A stretch of 39,746 nucleotides of DNA, from assembly GCA_964511645.1 (NCBI GenBank), contig CAZEGV010000022.1, forward strand, positions 1-39,746, in the 5' to 3' direction. The notes under the pieces are model-generated. The model saw only the letters and a program-made list of their open reading frames with translations, had not been told where the DNA came from and did no database searches. Positions 16,088 through 24,337 of the stretch are shown piece after piece (positions within the stretch are counted from its first letter, which is position 1; the number at the start of each line of letters is the position of its first letter). The stretch comes from CAZEGV01 sp964511645. GTDB lineage: Bacteria > Bacteroidota > Bacteroidia > Cytophagales > JAAEPT01. A program made the translations under genes and the position numbers.

Positions 16088-16765
16088 CTATTCTTCAAAT
16101 TCTTTCAAAGATTTATCTACACACTTAATAATTCGCTTAGGATGTTTTTTTATCAAATCTATGTCATGGGTAGCCATCAAAATAGCCGTACCACTGTTGT
16201 TAATGCTTTCAAAAATTTTCAAAATATCTTCTGAGACTTCTGGGTCTAAATTCCCTGTCGGTTCATCTGCTAGCAATAGTGCTGGTTCATTTAATAAAGC
16301 TCTTGCAATCACGACACGTTGCTGCTCACCACCAGAAAGTTGGTGAGGCATTTTATTTGATGAAGCTTCTAAGCCTACTCGCATTAACACATCCGAAATT
16401 CGCTCTCGAATTTGAGATGTCTTTTTCCAGCCAATAGCCTTTAGTACAAATTCTAAATTTTCATAAATACTACGGTCAGCAAAGAGTTCGAAATCTTGAA
16501 AAATAATCCCTAGTTTACGGCGAAGATAAGGTACTTGTTTTCTGGAAATATTCGGAATATCAAAGCCTGCTACTTCTATGTTACCAGATAAAGGCTTAAG
16601 ATCAGCATATAAAGTTTTAAGTAAAGAACTTTTTCCAGACCCTGTTCTCCCTATAAGGTATACAAATTCTCCCTTTTGGATATTTAATGAAATATCTTCT
16701 AAGACTACTGTTTGCTCTTGAGCAATACTAGCTTGAGAGATGCTGATAACAAATTCTGGATTCAT
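16088..16765 (-). CDS. ftsE: Cell-division ABC ATPase FtsE
   Basis: ATPase partner of the membrane protein FtsX; the complex couples divisome assembly to activation of cell-wall hydrolases. The 225 residues are standard. Walker A GRTGSGKS is at 39-46, the Q-loop Gln at 90, the signature LSGGEQQR at 143-150, Walker B LLLADE at 163-168 and the H-loop His at 200. FtsE-like features include IFQDFELFADRSIYENL after the Q-loop. Its ATG directly abuts the upstream transaldolase stop, so they share a transcript. No ftsX is adjacent, as is frequent in Bacteroidetes. LolD is the main alternative; the Q-loop sequence favours FtsE. Confidence 0.88.
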   Translation of the reverse strand: MNPEFVISISQASIAQEQTVVLEDISLNIQKGEFVYLIGRTGSGKSSLLKTLYADLKPLSGNIEVAGFDIPNISRKQVPYLRRKLGIIFQDFELFADRSIYENLEFVLKAIGWKKTSQIRERISDVLMRVGLEASSNKMPHQLSGGEQQRVVIARALLNEPALLLADEPTGNLDPEVSEDILKIFESINNSGTAILMATHDIDLIKKHPKRIIKCVDKSLKEFEE

Positions 16766-17422
16766 TTAAGCATTTGCTTTTTTATGATCTGCAAGAAATT
16801 TGGCTAAACCAATATCGGTAAGAGGGTGTTTAAGTAAGCTCGTAATTACGTTAAGAGGACAAGTTACGACATCAGCCCCTATCTGAGCACAGTCTAACAA
16901 ATGACGAGTATGACGTACAGATGCCGCTAATACTTCTGTATCGTAATCAAAATTATCATAAATCTCACAAATCTCCTCTATCAGTTGCGTACCGTCATGA
17001 CTAATGTCATCAAGCCTGCCAATAAACGGAGAAACATATGTAGCGCCGGCCTTAGCGGCCAACAAAGCTTGTCCAGCACTAAATACTAGTGTACAGTTAG
17101 TTTTAATTCCTTTTTCGTGAAAATATTTTATTGCCTTAATACCTTCTTTAATCATAGGAATTTTAACCACAATATTTTTATGGATTTTTGCTAATTCTTC
17201 ACCTTCCTTAATCATTCCGGGTAAATCGGTAGCAATTACTTCCGCACTAATATCACCGTCTACAAGGTTACATATCTTTCTGTAATGTGCTAAAATATTT
17301 TTATGACCTGTTATTCCTTCTTTTGCCATTAACGAAGGGTTAGTTGTAACACCGTCAAGTACACCAAGATCATTGGCGTCTTTAATATCTTCTAAGTTGG
17401 CAGTATCGATAAAGAATTTCAT
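16766..17422 (-). CDS. tal: Transaldolase (small TalC/MipB type)
   Basis: Transfers a dihydroxyacetone unit between sugar phosphates in the non-oxidative pentose phosphate pathway. The ATG at 17422 gives MKFFIDTANLEDIKDANDLG, the conserved N-terminus; a longer open frame to 17485 runs back into the SRP RNA gene and is rejected. The 218 residues match the short family shared with fructose-6-phosphate aldolase. DGVTTNPSLMAKEG is the phosphate-side motif, IVVKIPM holds the Schiff-base lysine, and NCTLVFSAGQALLAAKAGA follows. Transaldolase is more likely than aldolase for this phylum, but the sequence alone does not settle it. It lies just downstream of the SRP RNA and upstream of ftsE. Confidence 0.9.
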   Translation of the reverse strand: MKFFIDTANLEDIKDANDLGVLDGVTTNPSLMAKEGITGHKNILAHYRKICNLVDGDISAEVIATDLPGMIKEGEELAKIHKNIVVKIPMIKEGIKAIKYFHEKGIKTNCTLVFSAGQALLAAKAGATYVSPFIGRLDDISHDGTQLIEEICEIYDNFDYDTEVLAASVRHTRHLLDCAQIGADVVTCPLNVITSLLKHPLTDIGLAKFLADHKKANA

Positions 17423-17460
17423 AGTGTTAGGTGTTTTGGGTGTTTTTAAACATAAAAAAA

Positions 17461-17548
17461 GGCAGGTAAATATCGCACTGCTCAACCGGCTACCCTTGCT
17501 CCCTTCCGAGCCTGGGGGATTTGCTAGGAGCTAGTCGTATCACCTGCC
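17461..17548 (-). ncRNA. ffs: Signal recognition particle RNA, small bacterial type
   Basis: An 88-nt hairpin RNA on the minus strand. The ends GGCAGGT and ACCTGCC pair to close the rod. The apical domain has the conserved Ffh-binding loops (CCAGGCTCGGAAGGGAGCAA, with the GGAA-type tetraloop and the internal loop AGCA). Seven T residues (17460-17454) follow the closing stem and act as terminator. With protein Ffh it targets nascent membrane proteins to the translocon. It precedes tal on the same strand. Confidence 0.93.
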
Positions 17549-17552
17549 AGTA

Positions 17553-17560
17553 CAAAGTTA
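17553..17560 (-). promoter_or_regulatory. Bacteroidetes -7 promoter element for the SRP RNA
   Basis: TAACTTTG on the minus strand is an exact TAnnTTTG match. It ends four bases before the GGCAGG 5' end of the SRP RNA, the spacing expected for the sigma-ABfr -7 box. The upstream -33 TTG is not clear; the region is A/T-rich instead. Confidence 0.7.
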
Positions 17561-17761
17561 CTAAAATGTTTTTAATATAAAATACGCTAAGTGATAAATA
17601 TTTTCTTTACTGTTTCTTTCTGTAAAGTTTTTACCGAAATTATTAATAATCAAACATTGTAAACAAACTTTTTTATCTAATCCTATGAAGAATATAGTCT
17701 TATTTTACTACTTTTAATCATTCACTAATTTCAACTATGTTAATTATAGGAATAATTTAGA

Positions 17762-18421
17762 ATGAGTCCATTATTACAAGGAATATTATGGGGTTTAGGG
17801 TTAGCTGTTGCAGCATTTGGACCTTCTTTTTTCTATCTAGTCAATCTCGGGATTCAGCGTGGGTTTAAATTTGCGGCATCCTTTGCTTTAGGGATTGCTA
17901 TTAGTGATTTAGTTTTGCTCGTTGTCATCTTCAAAGGATTACGGGACTTACTTTCACTTCGGTCTTTTCAAGAAATATTTTGCGTCGTAGCAGGTATAGC
18001 AATATTAACTATTGGCGTTCTTTATCTTTTAAAAAAACCTATCCAACTACGCAAGAAGCGAGAAGAGGTAGACGAGCAATCTAAAAAGGATTATATCTTA
18101 TATGTATTCAAAGGCTTCACAATTAACGCTATGAATCCTTTTTCTATTATATTATGGCTAACCGTATCATCCAAAGTCATCGGGGACAATGTGGAAGTAT
18201 TCAGCACTATTGATTATAAAATGTTTTTTGCTGGGTTAATTTCAACAGTGCTTAGTATGGATATACTCAAAGCCTATTTTTCTAACTGGCTAGGAAAAGT
18301 ACTTACCTTCAGGGTATTATTTCGTGTCAATAAGATTGTTGGGTTGCTTTTTATTGTGTTTTCAATTGTCCTTTTTTACCGTTTTTATGAGTTGCTAAAT
18401 GGAGTGGACTTAGGGAATTAA
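17762..18421 (+). CDS. LysE-family exporter
   Basis: Inner-membrane amino-acid or metabolite exporter of the LysE/RhtB superfamily. The 219 residues form six hydrophobic segments. The N-terminal helix GILWGLGLAVAAFGPSFFYL carries the family GP motif, followed by the Gly-rich second helix (FALGIAISDLVLLVVIF) and the long basic loop RKKREEVDEQ (about 98-107). The conserved AMNPFSIILW in the fourth segment (residues 123-132) is a strong family mark. The substrate cannot be told from sequence. Its end overlaps the convergent M15 peptidase gene by 12 bp. It has its own promoter region of about 200 bp shared with the SRP RNA. Confidence 0.85.
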   Translation: MSPLLQGILWGLGLAVAAFGPSFFYLVNLGIQRGFKFAASFALGIAISDLVLLVVIFKGLRDLLSLRSFQEIFCVVAGIAILTIGVLYLLKKPIQLRKKREEVDEQSKKDYILYVFKGFTINAMNPFSIILWLTVSSKVIGDNVEVFSTIDYKMFFAGLISTVLSMDILKAYFSNWLGKVLTFRVLFRVNKIVGLLFIVFSIVLFYRFYELLNGVDLGN

Positions 18422-19129
18422 TAAAGGATTTATCCCTAAAATATTTTCTTTTTGATACTGTTCTAAAAAATCTTTATCAAAATAGTCCGAACCTAATAAC
18501 TTCCTCTCCATCAACTCTTTTTTGATGTCAATCAAAAGGTATTCTTGGAGATTTTTTTTCGCTTCTTCTCTAAACGAAATATGCCATGGTTCATAATTAA
18601 ATCCTTTTCGGGTACTGTCATTGGTATAAACTTCATAAAAACCATAGCGATTTATGTTTGCATTCATCCATTTGTATAATGTTTCGTAAGCCCCGTCTTT
18701 CTGAAAATTATTAGCATTAAGTAATGAGTGTGGCTGTTTTGCACTTAAATCTATAATATCCAAATCTGTACCCCAATGATGCCTAGACGTGCCCGGAATA
18801 GTTGAATATTGAATAATGTGGCGGATCGCTTGTTTAGGAGATTCGCCTTGAGCTATATAACGTTTGTATTTCCGTTCCCAAATATTTTTTTGATGTGCAT
18901 AGCTTCTATAGCTAGACTGAGAATAAATTTTTATCCCTGATTTAGCCGCATCATCACACATATTAATAAAGGCCGTTGCTGCTTTTGGGCTTAGGTTAAA
19001 ATTACTCCCAACTAAGTTGGGGCGTTTTATACCCATTAATACTTTTTTATTATCAGATTGCACAAAAAAAGAGGATAGCAATACTATTGTCCCTATTAAC
19101 CAATTATTTTTAAATTTTATACTATTCAT
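18410..19129 (-). CDS. M15B-family D-alanyl-D-alanine carboxypeptidase (VanY/LdcB-like)
   Basis: Zinc peptidase that trims peptidoglycan stem peptides in the periplasm. An N-terminal hydrophobic segment (WLIGTIVLLSSFFVQS, 10-25) is a signal peptide or anchor. The 239 residues hold SSYRSYAHQKNIWERKY (72-88), the zinc motif SRHHWGTDLD with H117 and D124, and the second zinc/catalytic motif EPWH with E180 and H183. These match the M15B pattern S-x-H-x2-G-x3-D and E-x2-H. Its ATG overlaps the menC stop by four bases, so the two are co-translated. Dipeptidase versus carboxypeptidase action is not decided by the sequence. Confidence 0.9.
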   Translation of the reverse strand: MNSIKFKNNWLIGTIVLLSSFFVQSDNKKVLMGIKRPNLVGSNFNLSPKAATAFINMCDDAAKSGIKIYSQSSYRSYAHQKNIWERKYKRYIAQGESPKQAIRHIIQYSTIPGTSRHHWGTDLDIIDLSAKQPHSLLNANNFQKDGAYETLYKWMNANINRYGFYEVYTNDSTRKGFNYEPWHISFREEAKKNLQEYLLIDIKKELMERKLLGSDYFDKDFLEQYQKENILGINPLLIP

Positions 19130-20181
19130 AACTTACCCCATTTATTACGATTATCGTGCCATAAAAACTCCCCTTTTATTGCTAAGGGAGATAAGATGTT
19201 GTTAACAAACAAAGACCCCGTACCCAAGCCTTGGTGACCAATACAGCCAATTTGACTCGTATATTGTGCGATTGCATTCAAGCCTATATTTCCTTCCAAA
19301 GCAGAAGTAATCCACCATTTTACATTTAGCTCAGAAGCGAGAGCAATCCATACAGAAGTTTTTTGCAACCCACCTAACAGCGATGGTTTTAATATAATGT
19401 ACTGAGGGCTTATCTCTTTTAACAAATTTCTTTGTTCGTTTGAATTATAGACTCCTATCAACTCTTCGTCTAGTGCAATAGGAGATATACTCTCTTTACA
19501 AAGTGTTGACATCAAATCTATCTGCCCTACTTTGATAGGTTGCTCAATAGAATGAATATTAAGTTTTTTTAAGTCCTTTAATACCTCTCTTACATTTGAC
19601 CCATCAAAAGCACCGTTAGCATCTACTCTAAGAGTAAGACTTGGATGTTTATTTCTTACTTTTGTTAAAATACCCAGTTCTGATTCATAATCAATCGAAC
19701 CAATTTTCATTTTTAGACAGGTGAAGCCTTGTTTTAACTTCTCTTCAATTTGCTGAAGCATAAAATGCTCGTCTCCCATCCAAATCAAACCATTAATAGG
19801 AATCCCCTCTGTATTTTCAGTAAACCTATTGTTATAAAAAGTCTTCTCTCCACCATTTAACAAGTCTAAAAGTGCAGTTTCAAAACCAAATCGTACTGCT
19901 GGGTAAGTAATTGGAACGCATGTATCTAATAGATTATCTATTTCAAAAATAGACTTCGGCAACTGAGACTGGCTAACTTTATAACCACAACCCTTAATAA
20001 CATTCTCTACATCAGCCGTATAGTCAGGGCTTAAACCCGGAATTAAAGACACCTCTCCTGTACCTATTATTTTTTCTTTCTTTAAAAAAACAATATAAGA
20101 AGGTTTAGTTCTTAAAACACCTCTAGATGTTCCAGCATCAAACTTAAATGCTAAGTCTATTTTTTTATACTCAAAAATCAT
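19126..20181 (-). CDS. menC: o-Succinylbenzoate synthase
   Basis: Enolase-superfamily enzyme that dehydrates SHCHC to o-succinylbenzoate in menaquinone synthesis. The 351 residues show the full metal and acid-base set: K157 and K159 in LKMKIG, D187 in RVDANGAF, E213 in SIEQP, D238 in ALDEE and K265 in LKPSLLGG. The N-terminal capping domain runs to about residue 110. The close relative is the dipeptide epimerase, and some family members are N-succinyl amino acid racemases, but the IEQP and LKPSLLGG motifs fit MenC of this phylum. No other men gene is in the window; the coupled downstream gene is the M15 peptidase. Confidence 0.85.
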   Translation of the reverse strand: MIFEYKKIDLAFKFDAGTSRGVLRTKPSYIVFLKKEKIIGTGEVSLIPGLSPDYTADVENVIKGCGYKVSQSQLPKSIFEIDNLLDTCVPITYPAVRFGFETALLDLLNGGEKTFYNNRFTENTEGIPINGLIWMGDEHFMLQQIEEKLKQGFTCLKMKIGSIDYESELGILTKVRNKHPSLTLRVDANGAFDGSNVREVLKDLKKLNIHSIEQPIKVGQIDLMSTLCKESISPIALDEELIGVYNSNEQRNLLKEISPQYIILKPSLLGGLQKTSVWIALASELNVKWWITSALEGNIGLNAIAQYTSQIGCIGHQGLGTGSLFVNNILSPLAIKGEFLWHDNRNKWGKL

Positions 20182-20252
20182 TCTTTTTTAAAACAAATTA
20201 AAAAAAGCTTCCAATAATTAACTTATACTATTCTGAAACCTCTTATTACGCA

Positions 20253-21047
20253 TTATGGCTTAGACTTTAAGTTAGAAATGTCCTGTTGCATTTTTAAAAT
20301 AACATTCATCATGTCTTCCGGACTTTGCTGACTCGGTTGAGGGCTATTAGGAAAATCATCACTGATATATATCTTTGACTCCCAAACCTCCAGCACATCA
20401 CTTATCTTTATCTCATACGGATCATAATCAGGGTTGTCCGATTTCAGCAATAAGCTTTCTCTTTCTGGAATCTGATTAATCACCCGTTTATAGACAGTGC
20501 CCTCTTCCGCCGATATGATAACATACGTTCTGTTATCTTTAATCTCCTGCCAATTGTCTATATATTGTCCTACAATTATAGTTCCCGAAACGAGAGGTAA
20601 CATAGAGTCTCCCTTTATTTCAAAACCTCTAAAAGTGCCATTTTTAAGAAATGGCAAATTAATTTTAGGTAGTTCTTGCACAAATTCGGGATCAGAAAAT
20701 CCATTCATATAACCCGCAGAAGCCTTCTGCTGAACGAGATTTATGCATTCGTTATCATCTTCATCTACACTCACAGTAAGTACCCGAAGCTGATTACCCT
20801 CTACATCAACCTTGCTTCTATTCCAATCTTCATCAGAAAAACCTCCTAAGTCTTTATCCAACAAAGTATCTACCGTGATATTAACAAGTTTTGCTATTTT
20901 CTTAAGCGTATTGAGTTTAGGTTCTGCACGTCCTTCCTCGTAAGCTCCTATTACAGGACGCTTCACACCCAACCTATCAGCAAAGCTCTGTTGTGTATCA
21001 CCAAGCTTTTTCCGAATCGTTTTTATATTTTTTTGAATAAAATTCAT
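20253..21047 (-). CDS. XRE/S24 self-cleaving repressor
   Basis: LexA/CI-like transcriptional regulator of 264 residues. An N-terminal helix-turn-helix (TQQSFADRLGVKRPVIGAYE, about 18-37) binds DNA. An Asp/Glu-rich linker follows (about 68-105). The C-terminal S24 domain has the nucleophile Ser148 in KGDSMLP and the base Lys188 in TVYKRV. The probable self-cleavage site is A111-G112 in KASAGYMNG. Such proteins respond to DNA damage or act as phage-type repressors. No phage genes flank it, and the only neighbour on its strand is a 111-residue unknown gene 57 bp upstream. A last about 30 residues rich in Pro, Gln and Ser (SPQPSQQSPEDMM) form a short oligomerisation-like tail. Confidence 0.88.
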   Translation of the reverse strand: MNFIQKNIKTIRKKLGDTQQSFADRLGVKRPVIGAYEEGRAEPKLNTLKKIAKLVNITVDTLLDKDLGGFSDEDWNRSKVDVEGNQLRVLTVSVDEDDNECINLVQQKASAGYMNGFSDPEFVQELPKINLPFLKNGTFRGFEIKGDSMLPLVSGTIIVGQYIDNWQEIKDNRTYVIISAEEGTVYKRVINQIPERESLLLKSDNPDYDPYEIKISDVLEVWESKIYISDDFPNSPQPSQQSPEDMMNVILKMQQDISNLKSKP

Positions 21048-21104
21048 GGTTTTAGAAATTAACTCAAGACTAAATTACTAAAAAAATTAGGGCTTAATAA
21101 ATGA

Positions 21105-21440
21105 TTACTCTTTTATTTGATAAATTATACTCAACATAGCACTGCACCAATGGAGATAATCTTTTGTACTCCCAATAAGTAATCCTGCCTGCCCAGATAA
21201 CCTGAGACTTTCTCTTGCCGAGATAAGTTCACCTTTTACAGCTTGTAAATACACAATAGATGTGTTTTGGATATAGCGATAAGTAGTAGGAAGTAAAGGG
21301 TTATTCCTTACAAGATATGCCTGTTCTTTATGTAGGGCATTCTTAAGTAAGGAATAAATATTTCCTAATTGCTGTATATGAGTACTTGTTTTGGGAGCGT
21401 AATTACTGATTGCTGTCTGTTCAAATATAGATAATTGCAT
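21105..21440 (-). CDS. Hypothetical protein upstream of the S24 repressor
   Basis: 111 residues, no family recognised. It is mostly helical with no signal peptide or membrane span. It contains IQQLGNIYSLLKNALHKEQA and a Tyr/Gln patch (LPTTYRYIQNTSIVYLQAVK), ending in LHWCSAMLSIIYQIKE. It lies 57 bp upstream of the S24 repressor on the same strand, so the two may share a transcript. The surrounding 200 bp upstream are very AT-rich and lead to the IS5-type remnant. A link with the repressor is only suggested by position. Confidence 0.55.
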   Translation of the reverse strand: MQLSIFEQTAISNYAPKTSTHIQQLGNIYSLLKNALHKEQAYLVRNNPLLPTTYRYIQNTSIVYLQAVKGELISARESLRLSGQAGLLIGSTKDYLHWCSAMLSIIYQIKE

Positions 21441-21714
21441 CTTTATAAAATATTTTTATTACTACTTACTAACAATATTAGTATATTTTAGCCTTAAACA
21501 CAAATATTTTTAGTAAAAAATACGATTAAAGACATCAAATAGGTTGAAAACCTATCAATGCTAACATATATTAATTCATTTTTTTATACCTTGTATTCAA
21601 CAGCTACTAGCCCGGTATCTTTACCCCTTTTTAACACTGGTCACTTTCTTTCCTAAATAACAATACAAGACCGTTACAAGGTGAGTAGTTTGTTTTTCCA
21701 GAATTTTGCATCTT

Positions 21715-22319
21715 ATGCTATGTAAAAAAACAAGTCATCAAAGCTTTGCAGATACTATCTGCAACCCAAGAACGAGAAAAATTAAATCCCCATTTTTTAA
21801 ACAGATGAATAATTTACTTGATTGGGCTATTGATGTGATTATTAAAGCCCATTACCATAAAGGAAAAAGTGCTACAGGAAAGCCCTCTTATAGTGGTTTG
21901 TTACTTTTTAAAGCCTGTTTGTTATACCATATCACCACTCCTGCTAATGTGAATGAGATTGCTAATTTAGAAGAAGTACTAGATACAGTTAATTTACCTA
22001 AAAACATCCCACTGAAAACGGATAAAGGTTATCAGTCAAGGAAAAATGAAGGACTTTTAAAAGAAAGGAAATTAAAAAACCACATCATGAAGAAAGCCAC
22101 TAGGTCTCAAGATTTAACTAGGTGGGAATTAAAATTTAATAAAACGATTGGAAACACTCGTTTTAAAGTAGAGCGTACTTTTGGTGGGGTAAAAAGATGG
22201 TTTAGAGATGGTGAAGCTCGATACAAGGGGCTTAAAAAATGCATACCCAAAACCTACTTGAGGCTATGTGTTACAACAGATACAGGAGTCCTGAGATAAT
22301 TACATCTAATGCTCAATAA
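21715..22319 (+). pseudogene. IS5-type transposase with internal deletion and frameshift
   Basis: The frame from ATG 21715 carries SHQSFADTICNPRTRKIKSP and KGKSATGKPSYSGLLLFKA, then jumps to LPLKTDKGYQ-type sequence (LKTDKGYQSRKNEGLLKERK), FNKTIGNTRFKVERTFGGVK and DGEARYKGLKK. This is the IS5/ISL2-group transposase order, but about 80-100 residues with the first catalytic Asp are missing between LLYHITT and NLEEVLDTV. At the A-run near 22237 the frame shifts. The +1 reading MHTQNLLEAM ... RYRSPEIITSNAQ with stop at 22317-22319 is the true C-terminus. Two lesions make it inactive. Terminal inverted repeats were not identified. Confidence 0.75.
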
Positions 22320-22321
22320 GG

Positions 22322-22353
22322 GTGATTAAATGAGATAAAACTCATTTAATCAC
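22322..22353. terminator. 13-bp perfect hairpin after the IS remnant
   Basis: GTGATTAAATGAG and CTCATTTAATCAC pair perfectly around ATAAAA. There is no long T-run, so it is either a weak terminator or part of the IS end. It starts three bases after the transposase stop. Confidence 0.5.
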
Positions 22354-22789
22354 TTCATTTAACAAATAAAATTACACTATTATTAACTCACTTTGGGTAA
22401 AAACATCGGATATAAAAAGAAGGGGATGATTACATGGGTTTTGCAACGGTCTTTACGCCTATTTCTTCTGACGTTGTTAATACTAATAACTTTTCTTCCA
22501 AAATCCAACTCTTGTATTTCATGTCTCAAATGTATTAGTTTGAAATTTAAAATATCACTCCGAACTTATTGGGGCTAAACTACAAGTTACCTATCGATAT
22601 TCCTCAGATGTATTAAGCTATCTTCGATGTAAAGCTCACGACCTTCTCGGTGAATGAACTGTGCACTTATTAAATGGAAATCAATAAAACGAGTAAATAA
22701 AATATTTTTTTTATCTTAATGTATTAAGTAAATCCATGTTTACTTTAATTTACATAAAAAAGCAGTAGAGAAAAACTTCTCTTTACTCT
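22354..22789. other. Spacer with one possible minus-strand gene remnant
   Basis: No intact gene. On the minus strand (22587-22715) a 42-residue start-less frame has coding-like composition, including FHLISAQFIHREGRELYIED and ending LIHLRNIDR. It may be the tail of a lost gene. The plus-strand 61-codon frame at 22393 looks like chance. The last 90 bases are A/T runs. Confidence 0.3.
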
Positions 22790-23506
22790 TTAAAAAATTC
22801 CCTCTTCAGTACTTTTTTCTATTTTTTGAAAAATATATGTGAGCGAAAACAAAATTTGATTATTCCGTAGAATAATTTTCTTTTGGGCAGTCCCATAACT
22901 TTTAGTAGTGCTATTAAGTAGTGCTTTATGCAAGACTAGAGATACCTGTACTTGATTTCCGTCAGGTGTTTTGAATTGTAATCCTGCACCAAATACAAGG
23001 TTCAGGTCTATCATTTTGTGATATTTAAAATTAACAGACTGATCAATAGCGTTTCCTTTAGGTTTGCTATTGCTAAGGTTAATATCCGTATCAATCCCAA
23101 ATTGACCGAAGGGAATCATATTAAGGTCATCAATAAGTTTAGGTTCGTAGTAATTGACTACAACAGGTATTCGCAAGTAAACATTGTTGTAAAACATTTT
23201 TTGATTCATTGTCTTCCATAATTCCTGATAAGTACTGTCAGACCCTTTCATGTACGTATAACCCATTCCCTTTACAGTAATGCCTAATCCACTTTGAAGG
23301 TGTATGTTTTCTTTAATCTTGTAGTCAGCTACTGCTCTAAGGCCGTAAGAGATAGGTCTTGTAAAATATTTGATGCTAGAGCCGTCACTAAAAGATGATT
23401 TAGCACTATGAATAGAAACTCCTCCGTCAAATGCAAGACCTACTTTTAATTGAGCATTTGCGTCGAGTACAAAAAAAAGAGAAATTCCTAAGATTAATTT
23501 ATTCAT
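22790..23506 (-). CDS. Outer-membrane beta-barrel protein (PorT-like)
   Basis: 238 residues with a clear signal peptide (MNKLILGISLFFVLDANA, cut before QLK). The mature chain alternates hydrophobic and polar residues in about eight strands, e.g. VGLAFDGGVSIHS, ISYGLRAVADYKI, IHLQSGLGITVKGMGYT and NLVFGAGLQFK, and ends in LFSLTYIF with an aromatic near the C-terminus. This is the layout of small Bacteroidetes barrels grouped as PorT/OMP_b-brl. True PorT acts in T9SS, but many paralogues have unknown roles, so no symbol is given. It lies downstream of a second barrel gene, separated by a hairpin terminator. Confidence 0.75.
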   Translation of the reverse strand: MNKLILGISLFFVLDANAQLKVGLAFDGGVSIHSAKSSFSDGSSIKYFTRPISYGLRAVADYKIKENIHLQSGLGITVKGMGYTYMKGSDSTYQELWKTMNQKMFYNNVYLRIPVVVNYYEPKLIDDLNMIPFGQFGIDTDINLSNSKPKGNAIDQSVNFKYHKMIDLNLVFGAGLQFKTPDGNQVQVSLVLHKALLNSTTKSYGTAQKKIILRNNQILFSLTYIFQKIEKSTEEGIF

Positions 23507-23530
23507 AATGTTTTGTGTCGTTAAACAAAG

Positions 23531-23556
23531 AAAGCTGTATAGTTGTATACAGCTTT
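23531..23556 (-). terminator. Hairpin between the two barrel genes
   Basis: AAAGCTGTATA and TATACAGCTTT form a perfect 11-bp stem with a 4-base loop. On the minus strand it is followed by TCTTTGTTTAA, a partial T-tract. It should end or attenuate transcription of the upstream barrel gene before the next one. Confidence 0.7.
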
Positions 23557-23582
23557 AGTCATAAAATGTTACTAACTAATGC

Positions 23583-24296
23583 TTAAAACTTAAACCCTAC
23601 CACAATAGAAAATAAATCGTTGTTGATTTTTACTTTTTTCTTATTAAGCTCAATCCCATTTTTAATATCGTTTTCTAAGTTTTTACCAAAATCACCCGTA
23701 AGTAAATTTATTAAGCCTCTATTATAACTAAGCCCTAAAAATACAGCATTACTAGATCCTAATTTCATTTCAATTCCTGCACCAATATTTAAGCCTACGT
23801 CTATTGCTTTAGCTAATTTTTTAGTGATTTCACCCGTTAGTTTTTCTTCTAATTCTTTTTTGTTTTTGATATTTTCATCAATTTTCAAATCAAGATTTCC
23901 ACCTAGTTGAAAGTAGAGTTTGGCTTGATTTGCTATTTCATTAGTCATAAATTTAAGACCTACGGGAATAGAAACATATTGCAAATTTACTACAGGCTTA
24001 AAAGTTGTAGCACCTGAGATATCTGATTGAAAAGTAAAAGAAGCACGTTTTACTGTATATAAAGCCCCGAGAGATATTGCTATGTTGTCTTGGATATAGA
24101 AATCTAATATTGGACCAGCACTAAACCGAATACCCGAACCTGCTTTCTCTATTGACAAAGTGTCTGTTTTGTCAAATTCATCACTCAGTCTATTTGAAGA
24201 AATATTAGGTGCAAACATTACCCCAAATTCTAATTTTTGAGCATCTACATAAAAAACACTTAGTGTTAAGCTAGCTATAAGTATAATTTTTCTCAT
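23583..24296 (-). CDS. Outer-membrane beta-barrel protein (PorT-like)
   Basis: 237 residues with a signal peptide (MRKIILIASLTLSVFYVDA, cut before QKLEFG). Barrel strands are visible as FGVMFAPNISSN, IRFSAGPILDFYIQ, IAISLGALYTVKRASF, VSIPVGLKFM and the C-terminal FSIVVGFKF ending in Phe, the usual signal for barrel assembly by BamA. A charged helical insert (about 140-165, LKIDENIKNKKELEEKL) breaks the pattern and may be a loop or plug. Function is unknown; it is a paralogue of the downstream barrel gene only in architecture. It is divergent from the gldB-like gene with about 40 bp between. Confidence 0.72.
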   Translation of the reverse strand: MRKIILIASLTLSVFYVDAQKLEFGVMFAPNISSNRLSDEFDKTDTLSIEKAGSGIRFSAGPILDFYIQDNIAISLGALYTVKRASFTFQSDISGATTFKPVVNLQYVSIPVGLKFMTNEIANQAKLYFQLGGNLDLKIDENIKNKKELEEKLTGEITKKLAKAIDVGLNIGAGIEMKLGSSNAVFLGLSYNRGLINLLTGDFGKNLENDIKNGIELNKKKVKINNDLFSIVVGFKF

Positions 24297-24337
24297 TATA
24301 TTCGTTCTTTCGTTTGTACAGACAAATATATAAAAAA

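Noticed and set aside
17423..17485. N-terminal extension of the transaldolase frame
   Set aside because: It runs back through the SRP RNA terminator and gene; the family N-terminus begins exactly at the internal ATG 17422.
20253..22353. Intact prophage around the S24 repressor
   Set aside because: No phage structural, integrase or lysis genes flank it; the neighbours are menC and a broken IS5-type element.
22393..22578. 61-residue plus-strand frame after the IS remnant
   Set aside because: No start context or family resemblance, unusual composition, and no continuity with neighbours; it looks like chance.
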